Source: Macrosoma leucophasiata (Eukaryota > Arthropoda > Insecta > Lepidoptera > Hedylidae). From it: DNA of 64,000 nt. The notes beneath the pieces are model-generated. The model was not told the origin of the DNA. It made no database searches and saw only the letters and a program-made list of their open reading frames with translations. A program made the translations under genes and the position numbers. The stretch spans positions 18,558,001-18,622,000 of the forward strand of contig JAWQUS010000030.1 in NCBI GenBank assembly GCA_036365455.1, read 5' to 3'. Of the stretch, positions 31,265 through 42,772 are shown piece by piece; position 1 is the stretch's first letter; each line of letters opens with the position of its first letter.

Positions 31265-32015
31265 ATAAAATTTAAAGTCAAAGGAGATGTTGCAAAAATG
31301 TATGGACCTCCGGCCATGTATTGTACACAATATCATTAAATAGGCAAAATCAATATAAAAAGGTTTTTACTGCATACTTTCACTTATTTAGCTTTGTTTG
31401 CAGTTACAAAACATTATTTGCAGTTAAAATTGGAACTCAAAACAACATGGCTAATATGGCAGGCGATGCCATTTTGACATTTTCATTTTTTTAATTGTTT
31501 TTTAATTATATAATACTTGGAGAAAAAAAGTAATATTTTCTAAATACTATTTTTTTTTATGTAATGGAATTGGCAAACAGGCATGCAGTTCACATTGATG
31601 TTAATTGATGACTGCAGCCTATAGACAACCACACAAAGACCAAGGTCAAAATGCAGATGCGTTACCACTCCTGAGGCTGAAGGTGTTATGCCTCTGTGCC
31701 GGAAATTACAGGGCCGTACATTACCACCTGACCGGAACACGATAGTGCTGAACACTACCATTTAGCGGCAAGTATATTAGGTAATATCTACTACTATCGA
31801 AATCGATTGATACCAAGCGTTGGCTATATCGCCGCCATGTTGAACATAATATAGTTGAAAATTAAATGAAAATGATAAAATCGTTTGAATCAATTATTTG
31901 TAACTCTAAAATATATTCTTGAATAAATTAATTGTATTTTTTTCGGATTCTTCTTGAATTTACCCATTTTTTGAGGTAATGTACGAACTAGACCCGAGCT
32001 CACAACATCTCCTTT
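31265..32015. mobile_element. TIR element carrying a nested SINE-M
   Basis: AAAGGAGATGTTGCAAAAAT at the left is inverted at the right (CAACATCTCCTTT). The copy at 60846-61355 has the same ends and interior (ATGTATGGACCTCCGGCCAT, CATTTTGACATTTTCATTTT) without the SINE. SINE-M (31551-31786) interrupts it at TTTCTAAATACTA. Confidence 0.75.
31551..31786 (-). repeat. SINE-M copy, nested, head truncated
   Basis: Tail TTTTTTTTTATGTAATGGAA to AGTATATTAGGTAAT. The head is missing. Confidence 0.8.
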
Positions 32016-32164
32016 CAGGCATCACAGGCCTAGACGGTCCACAGTTTAATTTTTTACGACAAAAGAATATCTCATTTCCGTTGCGTATAAACGGACGGCG
32101 ACTTTCCATTTTGTTAGAATACTTTATTAAACTGTGGTATTGTAATTAAGTTACACATGTCATG

Positions 32165-32560
32165 TATGTTAAAGGTCACTGGTTTACATAAGTGCACCAA
32201 ATGTTACTCAATCCTGACTTTCGGAGGAAATCGGTTGTGACAGACTGAGTGTTTACTGGTAGTAGAGTACTAGCAGTGAACTCGCCAGTGAATGACAAAG
32301 AGTGTCCCATATTCTTTTGTTTATTCTTATCTTGCCGTTTGTAAAAGAGAGTATGGAACATTCTGTTGATACCTATCTTTATTATTAAGTATTTTTGGAC
32401 CATTATTTATGTTATTTTTATTTACTTTGACATATTAATCAACGTATCAGTTGTTATTCGCTTTAACATTACTCGTATATATTTGTAATTTGACCTATCT
32501 ATCACAAGCAAATTCTATTATTTCCAAGTGATTAAATAAATCTTTGAGTTTGAGTTTAGC
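32165..32560 (-). repeat. Inverted relative of the 6911-7487 element
   Basis: GTGTCCCATATTCTTTTGTTTA, GAGTATGGAACATTCTGTTG and CACAAGCAAATTCTATTATT match 6936-7200 inverted. Ends AAATCTTTGAGTTTGAGTTT. Confidence 0.6.
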
Positions 32561-32561
32561 A

Positions 32562-32715
32562 GAGAATATGTAATAATACTACGTATATAATGGATACTTC
32601 GAGATCCCACCTGCTTTCCCCCCTCACCCATCACCCCGTCTTGAGAGCCAGTTGGATAAACTTCAACAGTGAGGTTGAGAGCGGGCGAGCGAGCGGTCTA
32701 TTTTTAGTTAATTTG
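32562..32715. repeat. Repeat H copy
   Basis: AGCAGAGAATATGTAATAATACTACGTATA and GGTTGAGAGCGGGCGAGCGA. The inverted counterpart is at 35735-35880. Confidence 0.5.
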
Positions 32716-33012
32716 GTCATGTAGTCAGTGCGACGACTTATTTCACGATTGTTTAAGGTCATAACCCTACGTGCTACATTTCTGTGTGCGCGTGAAAAAC
32801 ACGTCACTGATTGATGTAATAAGTAAAATAATTTTGACCTCTTGATTTTGTATAGATATCTATTGGCTGTATCACGTGAACTGCATGCGAGTTTACTACC
32901 CTCGTTACATAAAAAAAAATTATACAACGTGTAACAGGATTAAATGTACAACCCGAAACTTGTTTGTTCAGAATTGATAACCGAATCAATTTCAGGCAAT
33001 TTTGCAACGCTT

Positions 33013-33119
33013 CTGTATTTCGACCTTGGTCTTTGTGTGGGTGTCTATAGTCTGCAGTCATCACTTAACATCAATGTGAACTGTATGCTTGTTTGCCACT
33101 TCCAATACATTAAAAAAAC
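33013..33119 (+). repeat. SINE-M 3' part
   Basis: GACCTTGGTCTTTGTGTGGG to CAATACATTAAAAAAA. Confidence 0.8.
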
Positions 33120-34440
33120 AGTTCTAATTTATAAAATTTTCAAACCTCTGCGATTGTCAACTAAATCCTTACATAAAAAAATAGCACGGGAATATGATAC
33201 TATAGAACTAAGTATAAGTTATAAGTCTATTATAGATCTGGATAGTTGTAGTTTCCACAGGTTTAAATTACGCGAAAAGCGACATACACGCGGACCGAGG
33301 TACGGGCAAAAGCTAGTATGATATAAAATTACAAAAATATACTAAAGACAAAGTCACGAAGTAAAATCTGTAATGGAAATAAATACAAAACGTTGATTAA
33401 TTAAATTACAGCGCATCCAATTAAGCTGCGCATAAAGTAAATATTTTAAACGCAGGCCATCATTGTGCGACTGTTGCATGAATTTATCATAATTAGATCG
33501 ACTTGATTAGCGATGGAACTGACAAAATTTCATATTTTTAACCTACGTATTTTATTACATTATTCAAAAGTTAATCCAAAACTAGGGGACCCGTGTTTAA
33601 CCATTTTTCGAAATATTGTACTTTTTATTCATAATTTCTACTTTGAAAGTTAGTGTGTTCTAAAAATACGTATGCGCCATATGACGTCACACATACGGTG
33701 GAATGGCGATAGAACCATTGCATTGTGCCGTAACCCCTTAAAAAAATTGTAGATGTCACTGTCTTGTCGTTGTCAGCTTGTCGAACTCGATGTAGGGCTG
33801 TGATCTTTTTATTTTTAAAATATCAGTACCAGTGTTCGATATATCGAAGAAAATATCGTTATATCAATATAATTATAAAAAATTTTTTGACCCTGCTTGT
33901 CGTCGATTAATCTCTTCCTTGATCGTTGTTGAAGACTTTAAAACTTGTTTTTTATTAAATAAATAAGTTCGTAGCAGCTTGTCATAGACTTAGTAGTATG
34001 GGTGGCGATTATTTCTGAAATAAATCAATGTTCGAATCGAAGAGTCCAAAATCCATCCACGATTAAATCGACATTGAAAAAATCGATCTTCGATTATCGA
34101 TCTATTTTTGATTTGGGATATGTAATACTAAATTTCAAGGAAAACAGACGACTAAAAAAAAAAAGCAACTCAACAGTGTTCAATGCTGGTATAATGCTTC
34201 CTATACTCACGTTTGAACGTTAAATCTTATGATCTGTATTTGTTGGTCTGTGATCTGTATCTTGCCTATGTCCCTATGTGAATTAACCAAAAAGATCGAT
34301 CTTCGATTTTCCAGGGTATAGTATTGATTCACCGGTACTGTGGATCGATTTAAATAAATTATTATAATTATTTAAATAAGAACCGATTTTTCGGTTCCTA
34401 AAGATCGCTTTTCCGATTAATCGATCTCAGGTCTCGGATC
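33120..34440. other. AT-rich DNA rich in TCGAT motifs
   Basis: From 33830 to 34440 AATCGAT/ATCGATC-like motifs recur (TCGATATATCGAAG, AAAAATCGATCTTCGATTAT, CGATTAATCGATCTC), suggesting an old repeat. No gene seen. Confidence 0.4.
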
Positions 34441-34447
34441 ACCATCC

Positions 34448-35606
34448 GGAGAGGAGAGGAGAGGAGAGGAGAGGAGAGGAGAGGAGAGGAGAGGAGAGGA
34501 GAGGAGAGGAGAGGAGAGGAGAGGAGAGGAGAGGAGAGGAGAGGAGAGGAGAGGAGAGGAGAGGAGAGGAGAGGAGAGGAGAGGAGAGGAGAGGAGAGGA
34601 GAGGAGAGGAGAGGAGAGGAGAGGAGAGGAGAGGAGAGGAGAGGAGAGGAGAGGAGAGGAGAGGAGAGGAGAGGAGAGGAGAGGAGAGGAGAGGAGAGGA
34701 GAGGAGAGGAGAGGAGAGGAGAGGAGAGGAGAGGAGAGGAGAGGAGAGGAGAGGAGAGGAGAGGAGAGGAGAGGAGAGGAGAGGAGAGGAGAGGAGAGGA
34801 GAGGAGAGGAGAGGAGAGGAGAGGAGAGGAGAGGAGAGGAGAGGAGAGGAGAGGAGAGGAGAGGAGAGGAGAGGAGAGGAGAGGAGAGGAGAGGAGAGGA
34901 GAGGAGAGGAGAGGAGAGGAGAGGAGAGGAGAGGAGAGGAGAGGAGAGGAGAGGAGAGGAGAGGAGAGGAGAGGAGAGGAGAGGAGAGGAGAGGAGAGGA
35001 GAGGAGAGGAGAGGAGAGGAGAGGAGAGGAGAGGAGAGGAGAGGAGAGGAGAGGAGAGGAGAGGAGAGGAGAGGAGAGGAGAGGAGAGGAGAGGAGAGGA
35101 GAGGAGAGGAGAGGAGAGGAGAGGAGAGGAGAGGAGAGGAGAGGAGAGGAGAGGAGAGGAGAGGAGAGGAGAGGAGAGGAGAGGAGAGGAGAGGAGAGGA
35201 GAGGAGAGGAGAGGAGAGGAGAGGAGAGGAGAGGAGAGGAGAGGAGAGGAGAGGAGAGGAGAGGAGAGGAGAGGAGAGGAGAGGAGAGGAGAGGAGAGGA
35301 GAGGAGAGGAGAGGAGAGGAGAGGAGAGGAGAGGAGAGGAGAGGAGAGGAGAGGAGAGGAGAGGAGAGGAGAGGAGAGGAGAGGAGAGGAGAGGAGAGGA
35401 GAGGAGAGGAGAGGAGAGGAGAGGAGAGGAGAGGAGAGGAGAGGAGAGGAGAGGAGAGGAGAGGAGAGGAGAGGAGAGGAGAGGAGAGGAGAGGAGAGGA
35501 GAGGAGAGGAGAGGAGAGGAGAGGAGAGGAGAGGAGAGGAGAGGAGAGGAGAGGAGAGGAGAGGAGAGGAGAGGAGAGGAGAGGAGAGGAGAGGAGAGGA
35601 GAGGAG
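34448..35606 (+). repeat. Uninterrupted GGAGA pentamer satellite, about 232 units
   Basis: 1159 bp of perfect (GGAGA)n with no substitution visible. Purine-only on the plus strand. It begins after ACCATCC and ends directly against a SINE-M fragment. The long minus-strand open frame across it (repeating Leu-Leu-Ser-Ser-Pro) is a by-product. Confidence 0.97.
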
Positions 35607-35652
35607 CTTACAACACTACCCTTTGGCGGCAGGTAGATTAGGTATTGCACTA
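35607..35652 (-). repeat. SINE-M fragment at the satellite edge
   Basis: AACACTACCCTTTGGCGGCAGGTAGATTAGGTA matches the SINE-M interior. Confidence 0.65.
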
Positions 35653-35734
35653 CATGCCAGTGAATTTGTTGTGTCGCAGGTTCTCACGACTGTATCAATA
35701 AAGTGTTTTTCTTTCTTTTTTTCTTTCTAAAAAT

Positions 35735-35880
35735 AGACCGCTAAATCCTGTTCGCAACCCTCACTGTTGAAGTTTATTCAACTGCCTCTCGAGGGGGGTA
35801 ATGGGTGAGACGGGGAAATCGGGCAAGATGTCAACGTGTCCATTCTATACGTAGTATTATTACATATTCTCTGGACTGGT
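35735..35880. repeat. Repeat H copy, inverted
   Basis: CCATTCTATACGTAGTATTA and TTACATATTCTCTG, with the opposite orientation to 32562-32715. Confidence 0.5.
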
Positions 35881-36067
35881 ACACTACCACCAATAAACAA
35901 ACAGTCTATCATTAACAATATGCTCCAAAAGTACTGATTAAGTTAAAATTTGGTGCACTTGTGTTAATCAGTGACATTAAACATAGACGTGTAACTTAAG
36001 GTTTTATATGCAGCGGTGGTGCCAAACTGGCGTGCAGTTCACATGGATGTTAAGTGTTGATTTTGAA

Positions 36068-36222
36068 GTGTGCTACAATATAGGGTTCTTCAAAAATGGC
36101 GTCAAAAGGGTCCTTCAGGGCTGGCAGCGCGTTGGCAACTCCCCTGCTGTTGCAAATGTTCATAGGCGACGGTGACCACTTTCCATCAGGTGGCCCGTCT
36201 GCTTGTCTGTCAACCATCAGAC
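36068..36222 (+). repeat. LINE-B 3' fragment
   Basis: Reverse orientation relative to 2276: CAATATAGGGTTCTTCAAAA to GTGGCCCGTCTGCTTGTCTG. It is preceded by a SINE-M scrap (GTGCAGTTCACATGGATGTT). Confidence 0.7.
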
Positions 36223-36433
36223 AAAAAAAATATTGTATAACGCCATAACTGCCACAATACGACAGTCTAAAGACAACATAGCAGGAAACAAATATCTATT
36301 CAAGTCGCACTAGCTTACCTACAGCTTAAATATTGTAATCCCCAGAGATGTTATTACGCAGCGTCGACTTTTTCATCGTCCCATCAAGCTCATAATAATA
36401 TGTGAATTAATTAATTAATGTTTTTATATGATA

Positions 36434-36618
36434 CTAGCGGCCCGCCCCGGCTTCGCCCGCGCTGCTCTGCTCCTATTAGTCATAGCGTAATGTAAGCTAT
36501 CCTATCTCTCAAGTTGGATCGAACTGCACATGGTGTGCGAATTTTATTATAATCGGTTAAGTGGTTTAGGAGTCCATTGAGGACAAACATTGTGACACGA
36601 GATTTATATATATTAAGA
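36434..36618 (-). mobile_element. Non-autonomous Helitron-like element
   Basis: On the minus strand it starts TCTTAATATATATAAATCTC after an A and ends GGCGGGCCGCTAG before T. About 185 bp. Confidence 0.6.
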
Positions 36619-36644
36619 TTTTAGCCTACGTTTTGTGAAACCTT

Positions 36645-36765
36645 AATAGCCTAGTGACAGCAGGCCGCTACTACTAGGCTGTGGTCCTGTTCGGGTTCAA
36701 TCCCGGGTCGGGGGCTACCAGAGATAGCGGTGTATTTTTCCCATTTTCTGGAAGTTTCCCAGTAA
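36645..36765 (+). repeat. SINE-P head fragment (tRNA-derived)
   Basis: Head CCTAGTGACAGCAGGCCGCT, B-box-like GGGTTCAATCCCGGGTCGGG, then TTCTGGAAGTTTCCCAGTAA as in the copies at 45423 and 49415 (inverted). Confidence 0.65.
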
Positions 36766-36769
36766 CTTA

Positions 36770-37092
36770 CTGGTGGCAGAGCTCCAGTGACAGAGCTCGC
36801 GGGTGTAGGCACCACCGCATTACCTAATATACTTGCCGCTAAATGGTAGTTTGCCATTGTTCACATTGATGTTAAGTGATGACTGCAGCCTATAGACACC
36901 CATACAAAGACCAAGGTCAAAGTGCAGATGCGTTACCAATCCTGCGGCCTAAGGTGTTACGCCTCTGTGCCGGAAATCACAGGGCCGTACATTACCATCT
37001 GACCGGAACACGATAGTACTGAACAGTACCATTTACCAGCAAATATATTAGGTAATGCGGTGGTGTCACCGTCACTGGAGCTCTACCACCAG
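36770..37092. repeat. SINE-M fold-back (two head-sharing inverted parts)
   Basis: A plus-strand head segment (36770-36850) is joined directly to a minus-strand SINE-M (36860-37092), so the head sequence appears at both ends in opposite orientation. Confidence 0.75.
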
Positions 37093-37104
37093 GCTGCATA
37101 TTAT

Positions 37105-37157
37105 TATGGCTTCTCCCCTCCGGTCCGCCGCGGCCGGTGGCCCGTGTTGCTCTATAC
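37105..37157. repeat. Family D right end
   Basis: CTTCTCCCCTCCGGTCCGCC and GGTGGCCCGTGTTGCTCTAT. Confidence 0.7.
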
Positions 37158-37421
37158 ATTGCCACATCATTCGATCTGATATCGTTTATCAGCAGTGTCA
37201 TCAAAGGGAAGATCCTAGTGTAATTTGAAACAAAAAAAGGGGAACGGAAGAAGAAGGATATCCATTTGAAAAGTAATATTCTGCCCTCCCTGCTAACGAA
37301 ATAGTTATTTTTATCTGTGCGCTATAATTACTAGACTTTTACATATCTATAAAACAGTCAAAGACCTTGCAATTCTGAGCCCTGAACATATAATCAAATT
37401 TTTGAGGTTTGGCAAATGTCC

Positions 37422-37696
37422 TTTTTTGTGTAATGGAAGTGGTAAACAAGAATACAGTTCACATAAATGTGAAGTGATGACTGCAGCCTATAGACACCCA
37501 CACAAAGACCAAGGTTGAAATGCAGATGCATTACCACTCCTGAGGCCTAACTATTAGGCCTCTGTGCCGGAAAATACAGGGCCGTATATTACCACCTGAC
37601 CAGAACACGATAGTGCTGAACATTACCATTTAGCGGCTAGTATTAATAGATAATGCGGTGGTGCCTACGCCCGCGAGCTCCGTCACTGGAGCCAGT
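37422..37696 (-). repeat. SINE-M copy
   Basis: Tail CTTTTTTGTGTAATGGAAGTGG to the head region CGCGAGCTCCGTCACTGGAG. Confidence 0.85.
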
Positions 37697-37699
37697 AGT

Positions 37700-38420
37700 A
37701 AAATTCCTGATCATTTCATGATAATATTCTTCTGTTCCAGAATCTAAATAATAAATTCCGTGGTTTCCTTTCTCATGATATGAAAGTCGTAAAAAGTGGG
37801 CGTGGCAAGCGCGCCGCAACTAAGTATGAACAATCACAGTTCGGCCGAACCATTCGTTCGCCGCTCGTAGTGTCCTGTAGACAGCTTCGAATGACACATC
37901 TCTGGGTAAAAATGCCGTTTTGTGTAATTTTAACACGTAAAATTAAAAGTCAGACCTCAAGTACAGCGAGGGGGTATAGTTAAAGATATTTAATACCTGT
38001 CTATAGCAGTCAGGACTTAACATCAATGTGAACTGCATGTTTGTTTGCTACCTTCAATACATACACAAAAATTAACCGTTTTTTCATAAAGACAGTCCAA
38101 TTTTCATTTTGAAATTGGATTCTGTTACAGTATCTAAATAATAAATTCTTCCTTTCAACATTCATGCGAACATAAAATGTAAGGACATAAAAGTGAAACC
38201 ATAAACCTAAACCGTATCTCTTATTGAAATCGACTGAACCACGATACAAAGTGGGGTTCGTCAATTACATGGGGATATGTCTGTCACCCATGTTAAAGCA
38301 TTTCCCCATCACCCGATCCCTTATCGGTTATCAGCTGTGACATCAAAGGGTATGACCGCAGTGGGATTCAAAAAAGAAAATAAGGGTTTAGGGAAGAAAA
38401 ATGTTGGAAGCGCTGTTATC
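37700..38420. other. Unassigned, with a short SINE-M tail and an internal repeat
   Basis: A SINE-M tail fragment lies at about 38000-38065. ATCTAAATAATAAATTC recurs at 37743 and 38133. Nothing coding recognised. Confidence 0.35.
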
Positions 38421-38439
38421 GAAACCATTTTTTTTTTGG

Positions 38440-38553
38440 TTTGTTTTTTTAATGTAATGAAGGTGGCAAGCAAGCGTGCAGTTCCCTTTTTTATGTAATC
38501 GAAGGGGCAAACAAGCTTGCATGCTTGTTTGTCACTATCATTACATAAAAAAA
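38440..38553. repeat. SINE-M tail cluster with fold-back
   Basis: Two tails in tandem are followed by an inverted tail: TTTTTTATGTAATCGAAGGG...CAAACAAGC, then GCTTGTTTGTCACTATCATTACATAAAAAA. Short loop TTGCAT. Confidence 0.75.
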
Positions 38554-38559
38554 GTAGAC

Positions 38560-38775
38560 TTTCCCCTCTGTCAAAGTACAAGCACAAGTGCTCTTACGCC
38601 TGTCGCCAAGATGTTTATATGTGTGTGTGAAATTCTTTAAGTATTTTGTTAAAGACAAGGTGTGAGTTTCGTAGTAATAGATGACTTTTGTAGTGTGTGT
38701 ATCAAATGTTTTGCATCGGTAATTAACGCTGTGGCTACTCCTCTCCGGTCTCGCGGCCGGCGGCTTGCTATATGT
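38560..38775. mobile_element. Family D copy, partial
   Basis: CTTTCCCCTCTGTCAAAGTACAAG, GGTGTGAGTTTCGTAGTAAT and GTGGCTACTCCTCTCCGGTC. Confidence 0.6.
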
Positions 38776-38866
38776 GGCAATACCTTAACATGTGCGACAT
38801 GCATCGCTCAGTGTTGTTGACACGTCCCACTCTGTTTTGCGATTCGCTCGATCGTAATAAAAGATA

Positions 38867-39057
38867 AATTTTGACGTGACAACGTCTTAAATTAGGTTGC
38901 GGCTCGGAGTCTCTCATAAAAAAGTGTAACGCCCGGTAACGTAACGATGAGACACCGAACGAGAGAGAGGCCTGCCGGACCGGCGAATGCCTTTCTACCG
39001 AGAAAAAGACGTTGTCACGTAAAATCTTCGCCCGTAAAACCGACTTTACAGGCAACC
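38867..39057. mobile_element. TIR element (TGACGTGACAACGTCTT ends)
   Basis: TTGACGTGACAACGTCTTAA at the left is inverted as AAGACGTTGTCACGTAAAAT at about 39008-39027, followed by a shared 30-bp trailer (CTTCGCCCGTAAAACCGACT). The copy at 44995-45184 is almost identical (TAACGCCCGGTAACGTAACG). Confidence 0.75.
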
Positions 39058-39059
39058 AG

Positions 39060-40270
39060 GTTTTTTATGAATTCACTTTCATATCCTGAGATTGTATTTT
39101 TGCGTGAACATTGCCAGGGAACCACATAATATTGTTTCATTTGATAGTGAAACAGGAACCATTTAAAAAAAAAAAAGTTTCTAGATTAGAATTTTTATTA
39201 AAAATTGCCCGGTATCCTTGATAAGGCACAAATATGCCCATGTGCTCGGACACCTTTTTCAACATTATTAACTAACATCTAAAAATAATTTCTATCGACC
39301 CATTCGACTAAAATTGGGGAAAACCTGTAATAGTACATTTAAGTTCGACAAATAAATAAATAAAAACAAATGAAAAAAATGCCTGAGGTGTCAAGTGGGA
39401 CACCCAATTGAAACGAACTTCAACTTTTAATGAATCACTTTCACAATCCATTGTTAATTTTTAAAAACAACTAAAACTACATACACACGAACATGACAAA
39501 ACAATGTATGCATACACAGAAGCGCGTGGCTTGTCATTGTCGAGATAGAGAGAGAGAGAGAACGAATAAGTCGAATCCTATACTCGGCCTGCTCCCTCTC
39601 CGAGCGCTACGCACTATTATAGCAAAAGTGTCGTGAGGATTTTTCGTAACGCTCGGCTAGCCCCTTTAGCCAGCGTACCGCGCGATAATGAACTTCGTTC
39701 CAAAAGATTGATGTCGACCAAAAAGGATTATTAAATTAACTTAGTTATTTTCACACAAAAATAAGCATAGGTACCCACAATTTAAAACTATCTACTTAGC
39801 TAACTAACTACTAAACTAGCAAACATTTTTGTTTCCCAAATTAAGCGATTATAAGCTCCGTTTTACATGAATAATTATCCTGTATGATGAACCAGGTTTA
39901 TGCTAATTAATATGATCTCATCTCTGATATCGTGTTGTACGTGTATCATTTGTATTGAAATTTTGCCCTTTAGAGCTCATGGAAGGATCAAATTGTTTGT
40001 AGAACTGACAGCTTAGTACCCATGAAGAACTATTGTACATCGAGCTTAAGAAAGGAACAATCGGCTAGTTGCGACTTCGTAGAGCGTTATCTCTGCTGCA
40101 AACTGCCTATGTAAGCACTGATAGACCGATGTTGGTCAAAACTTGATTAAAATTGTCGACAAATGTCACATAGGTAGGTGGAAAAGAGCTAACGCTCTAC
40201 AGACCCGAAATAATTCAAGGTGTCCTTCCTATGGTTGATATATTTCTTGTTGGATACTGTAAGTTGAAAC
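39060..40270. other. AT-rich DNA, unassigned
   Basis: Contains an (AG)n tract near 39546-39561 and a less AT-rich stretch at 39560-39700 with no recognised family. Confidence 0.4.
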
Positions 40271-40276
40271 TAATTT

Positions 40277-40370
40277 TCTGGGCTGGCTGCGCTTTGGCAA
40301 CTCCCCTAGTATTGCAAATGTTAGTTAGGCGACGGTGACGACTTTCTTACAAGTGGTCATAATTTATCAG
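40277..40370 (+). repeat. LINE-B 3' fragment, diverged
   Basis: TTCTGGGCTGGCTGCGCTTTGGCAACTCCC and AGGCGACGGTGACGACTTTC. Confidence 0.6.
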
Positions 40371-40469
40371 TCAACCTTTTCACATAAAAAATATTAACAA
40401 ATACATACACGTATACAGACACACGCATTTATTTCTAAAAATGTTTCATAACCATTTTTAGAAATAATT

Positions 40470-41260
40470 AGAAATTTAATTTAATATTCCTCGGACCTAA
40501 TTTCGGTTACGGAATGCCAATCTCAAAGGTGCGTTGTCAACTGCGCAGGAGATAATATTATAGTTTACAAGTGCATGCGCAAACACAGGAGAACTCTATA
40601 TACCCGCAATCTCATAGCGCAACGGGACGGTAATCGATCGGAACGAGATCGGGCGCAGGACTATGAGGCGGATGCCAGACTGCCGGCTACTACTGAAAAC
40701 TAAACAGAAAAGTACTAGACCAAACGAATTTTTATTTTTATTACTAGATCATACATTAAGAAAACACTCGAACGAATTGAGAACTCCTCCTTTTTGAAGT
40801 CTGTTACACAAGGTCAGGTGAATGCCTATTAGGTGAATATCTATCTCGAACACCATATTATAAAATTGACAAAATACAGCTGGCAAATGATCGGTGTTAC
40901 GATTGGTTTCTATGCATGAATGCATGCATTTATCTCTATCCATTGAGAAATACAGACTTCGAGTAGGTAATGTTTTTCATTTCATAGGTACAATTCATTG
41001 CCTATCGCATCTGCACAAATTCATTCATGAATACAAACTTTACCTATACCGCCACGATAACCTTGAAAACCGCGTAGGGATTGTAGGTACAGCGTCCCAT
41101 TGAACAGATGATGAGCATTATTAAATATGTACCACGGGTAATCGTGTTAGGAACTAACCTTCTTAGTTATTCACTGAGGTGCTCATTGTTGAAAGGATAC
41201 CAGCCTAACATACAAAGTAAGTATAGATGGAATACTAAAGATTAATATTGGAGAACTTGT
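40470..41260. other. Unassigned DNA
   Basis: 40590-40700 is GC-richer (GGTAATCGATCGGAACGAGA, GGGCGCAGGACTATGAGG) and may be a retroposon remnant. Confidence 0.3.
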
Positions 41261-41263
41261 AGG

Positions 41264-41570
41264 TTTTTTTTATGTAGGTAATGCAAGTGGCACACAAGCA
41301 TGCAGTTCTCATTGATGTTAAGTGATGACTGCAGCCTATAGACACCCACACGAAGACCTTGGTCAAAATGCAGATGTGTTACCACTTCTGAGGCCTAAGG
41401 TGTTATGCCTCTGTGCCGGAAATTACAAGGCCATACATTACCACCTGACCAGCACACGATAGTGCTGAACACTACCATTTAGCGTCAAGTATTATTATTA
41501 GTTATTAGTTGTTAGTATTATTTAGGTAATGCCTACGCCCGCGAGCTTGGTCACTAGAGCTCTACCACCA
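41264..41570 (-). repeat. SINE-M copy
   Basis: Tail TTTTTTTATGTAGGTAATGC to GAGCTCTACCACCA. A short TTATTAGTTATTAGTTGTTAG expansion interrupts it at about 41492-41522. Confidence 0.8.
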
Positions 41571-41639
41571 CTTATTAGACGACACGGTATTCAGGGTACG
41601 ATAGTAAGGGTCAGGGTAGTGTAATAACATTTAGGGAGT

Positions 41640-41880
41640 TTGGGCCTCTAATTAGGGCGACCGGAGCAGCCCGGTCAGCCTAACGCCCTAACTTCACACA
41701 GTACAAATATGAACAGTATCGAAACTACGTACAAAACGTTCAAAACTGCACACTCAGACAAAACATGCGCATCGACCGAGGCAGCAGCATCCTGCGATAA
41801 AAATACATGCCAAGCGTGGCGATTACCTATGGCATATCCTCCATATGACTTTGGTCCAGCAGTGGACATTTTCGCCTGAA
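41640..41880 (+). repeat. Repeat F copy
   Basis: CATGCCAAGCGTGGCGATTA, CCATATGACTTTGGTCCAGC and AGTGGACATTTTCGCCTGAA resemble 61735-61925. Confidence 0.5.
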
Positions 41881-42344
41881 ATTCTATAAAAAACAGCTGC
41901 TAAGATTTAGACCGAATTAGCCCCTTTATAATGTCACCCTAATCCTCAAATAATGTCGATTCTATCTGAATCTGATATAGAGCTATGAAATTCCAATGCA
42001 TCGATTTTGGAGGTATGCGGTTGAAAGCTAAATCGTTGAAGCTCCACATTCCACATTTTAGGTATAAAAAACATGTACTTAATCAATAGTTGTGTGACAT
42101 ATCCTCATTACATACCCATTGTTTCTTTTTTTTTACATTTTCGCTTGCTTTAAATAAGAAGTTATTTCAGATGAAAATAAACTTTTAAACTCACAATTGA
42201 AAGCACGCCGACAGTTTGCAAATAAATCGGAACCTACGCAACGATACAATGTTATTTTGATAAAATAATTGAAATTATGACGTCATAACCAGTGGTGGTG
42301 GGCTTGGAGTCACGTGATTCTTTAAATATCTTACGGCCAAATAC

Positions 42345-42472
42345 TCAAACGTCACTTAAATCTAAGTGGGACTTAAAAGTCTTCTGTCTTTGTAAAACAC
42401 GTTCAAACGATAGAGATAGCGCACATTTGAGCGTTGCTTAAAATTGAATGACGTTTGAGTATTCGGCCATTA
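42345..42472. mobile_element. 128-bp MITE, second copy of the 13963 family
   Basis: Ends GGCCAAATACTCAAACGTCA and TGACGTTTGAGTATTCGGCC. The interior matches 13963-14096, including TAAGTGGGACTTAAAAGTCT. Confidence 0.75.
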
Positions 42473-42772
42473 GCAAGTATAACTTTCACTGGCCATATGC
42501 GTAATAGCGGTGCAATAATTGAAAAAAAAAAAAAAACTTTTTATGAATCTCTGTTTTATGATACCTATAGATTTTTTCAATAGTTTTTCAAATCAATTGG
42601 TAAAATACAATTTATGGTTAAGTTTTAAAAGAAACTAAAAAAATTTTTTTTTTCAACCCAATTAATATTGAATCCATAAGGGTTTAAGATTCTGAGATAT
42701 TGATTAAAAGTAGATAATGACAAAATTAAAGTTATAAGAGTTATACAATATTATAAAAAGTTTAAGTTTTTA

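Larger units (their letters stand above)
31235..32140. repeat. Repeat G, copy split by a TIR element
   Basis: Flanks (31235-31262 and about 32018-32140) match 26655-26800 continuously. The gap is filled by the 31265-32015 element. Confidence 0.7.

Noticed and set aside
34448..35606. Telomeric repeat
   Set aside because: Most insects use TTAGG. GGAGA is a different pentamer, and the site is flanked by ordinary interspersed repeats on both sides.
34439..35650. 403-codon minus-strand frame of Leu-Leu-Ser-Ser-Pro repeats
   Set aside because: It is a pure translation of the GGAGA satellite, with no independent coding evidence.
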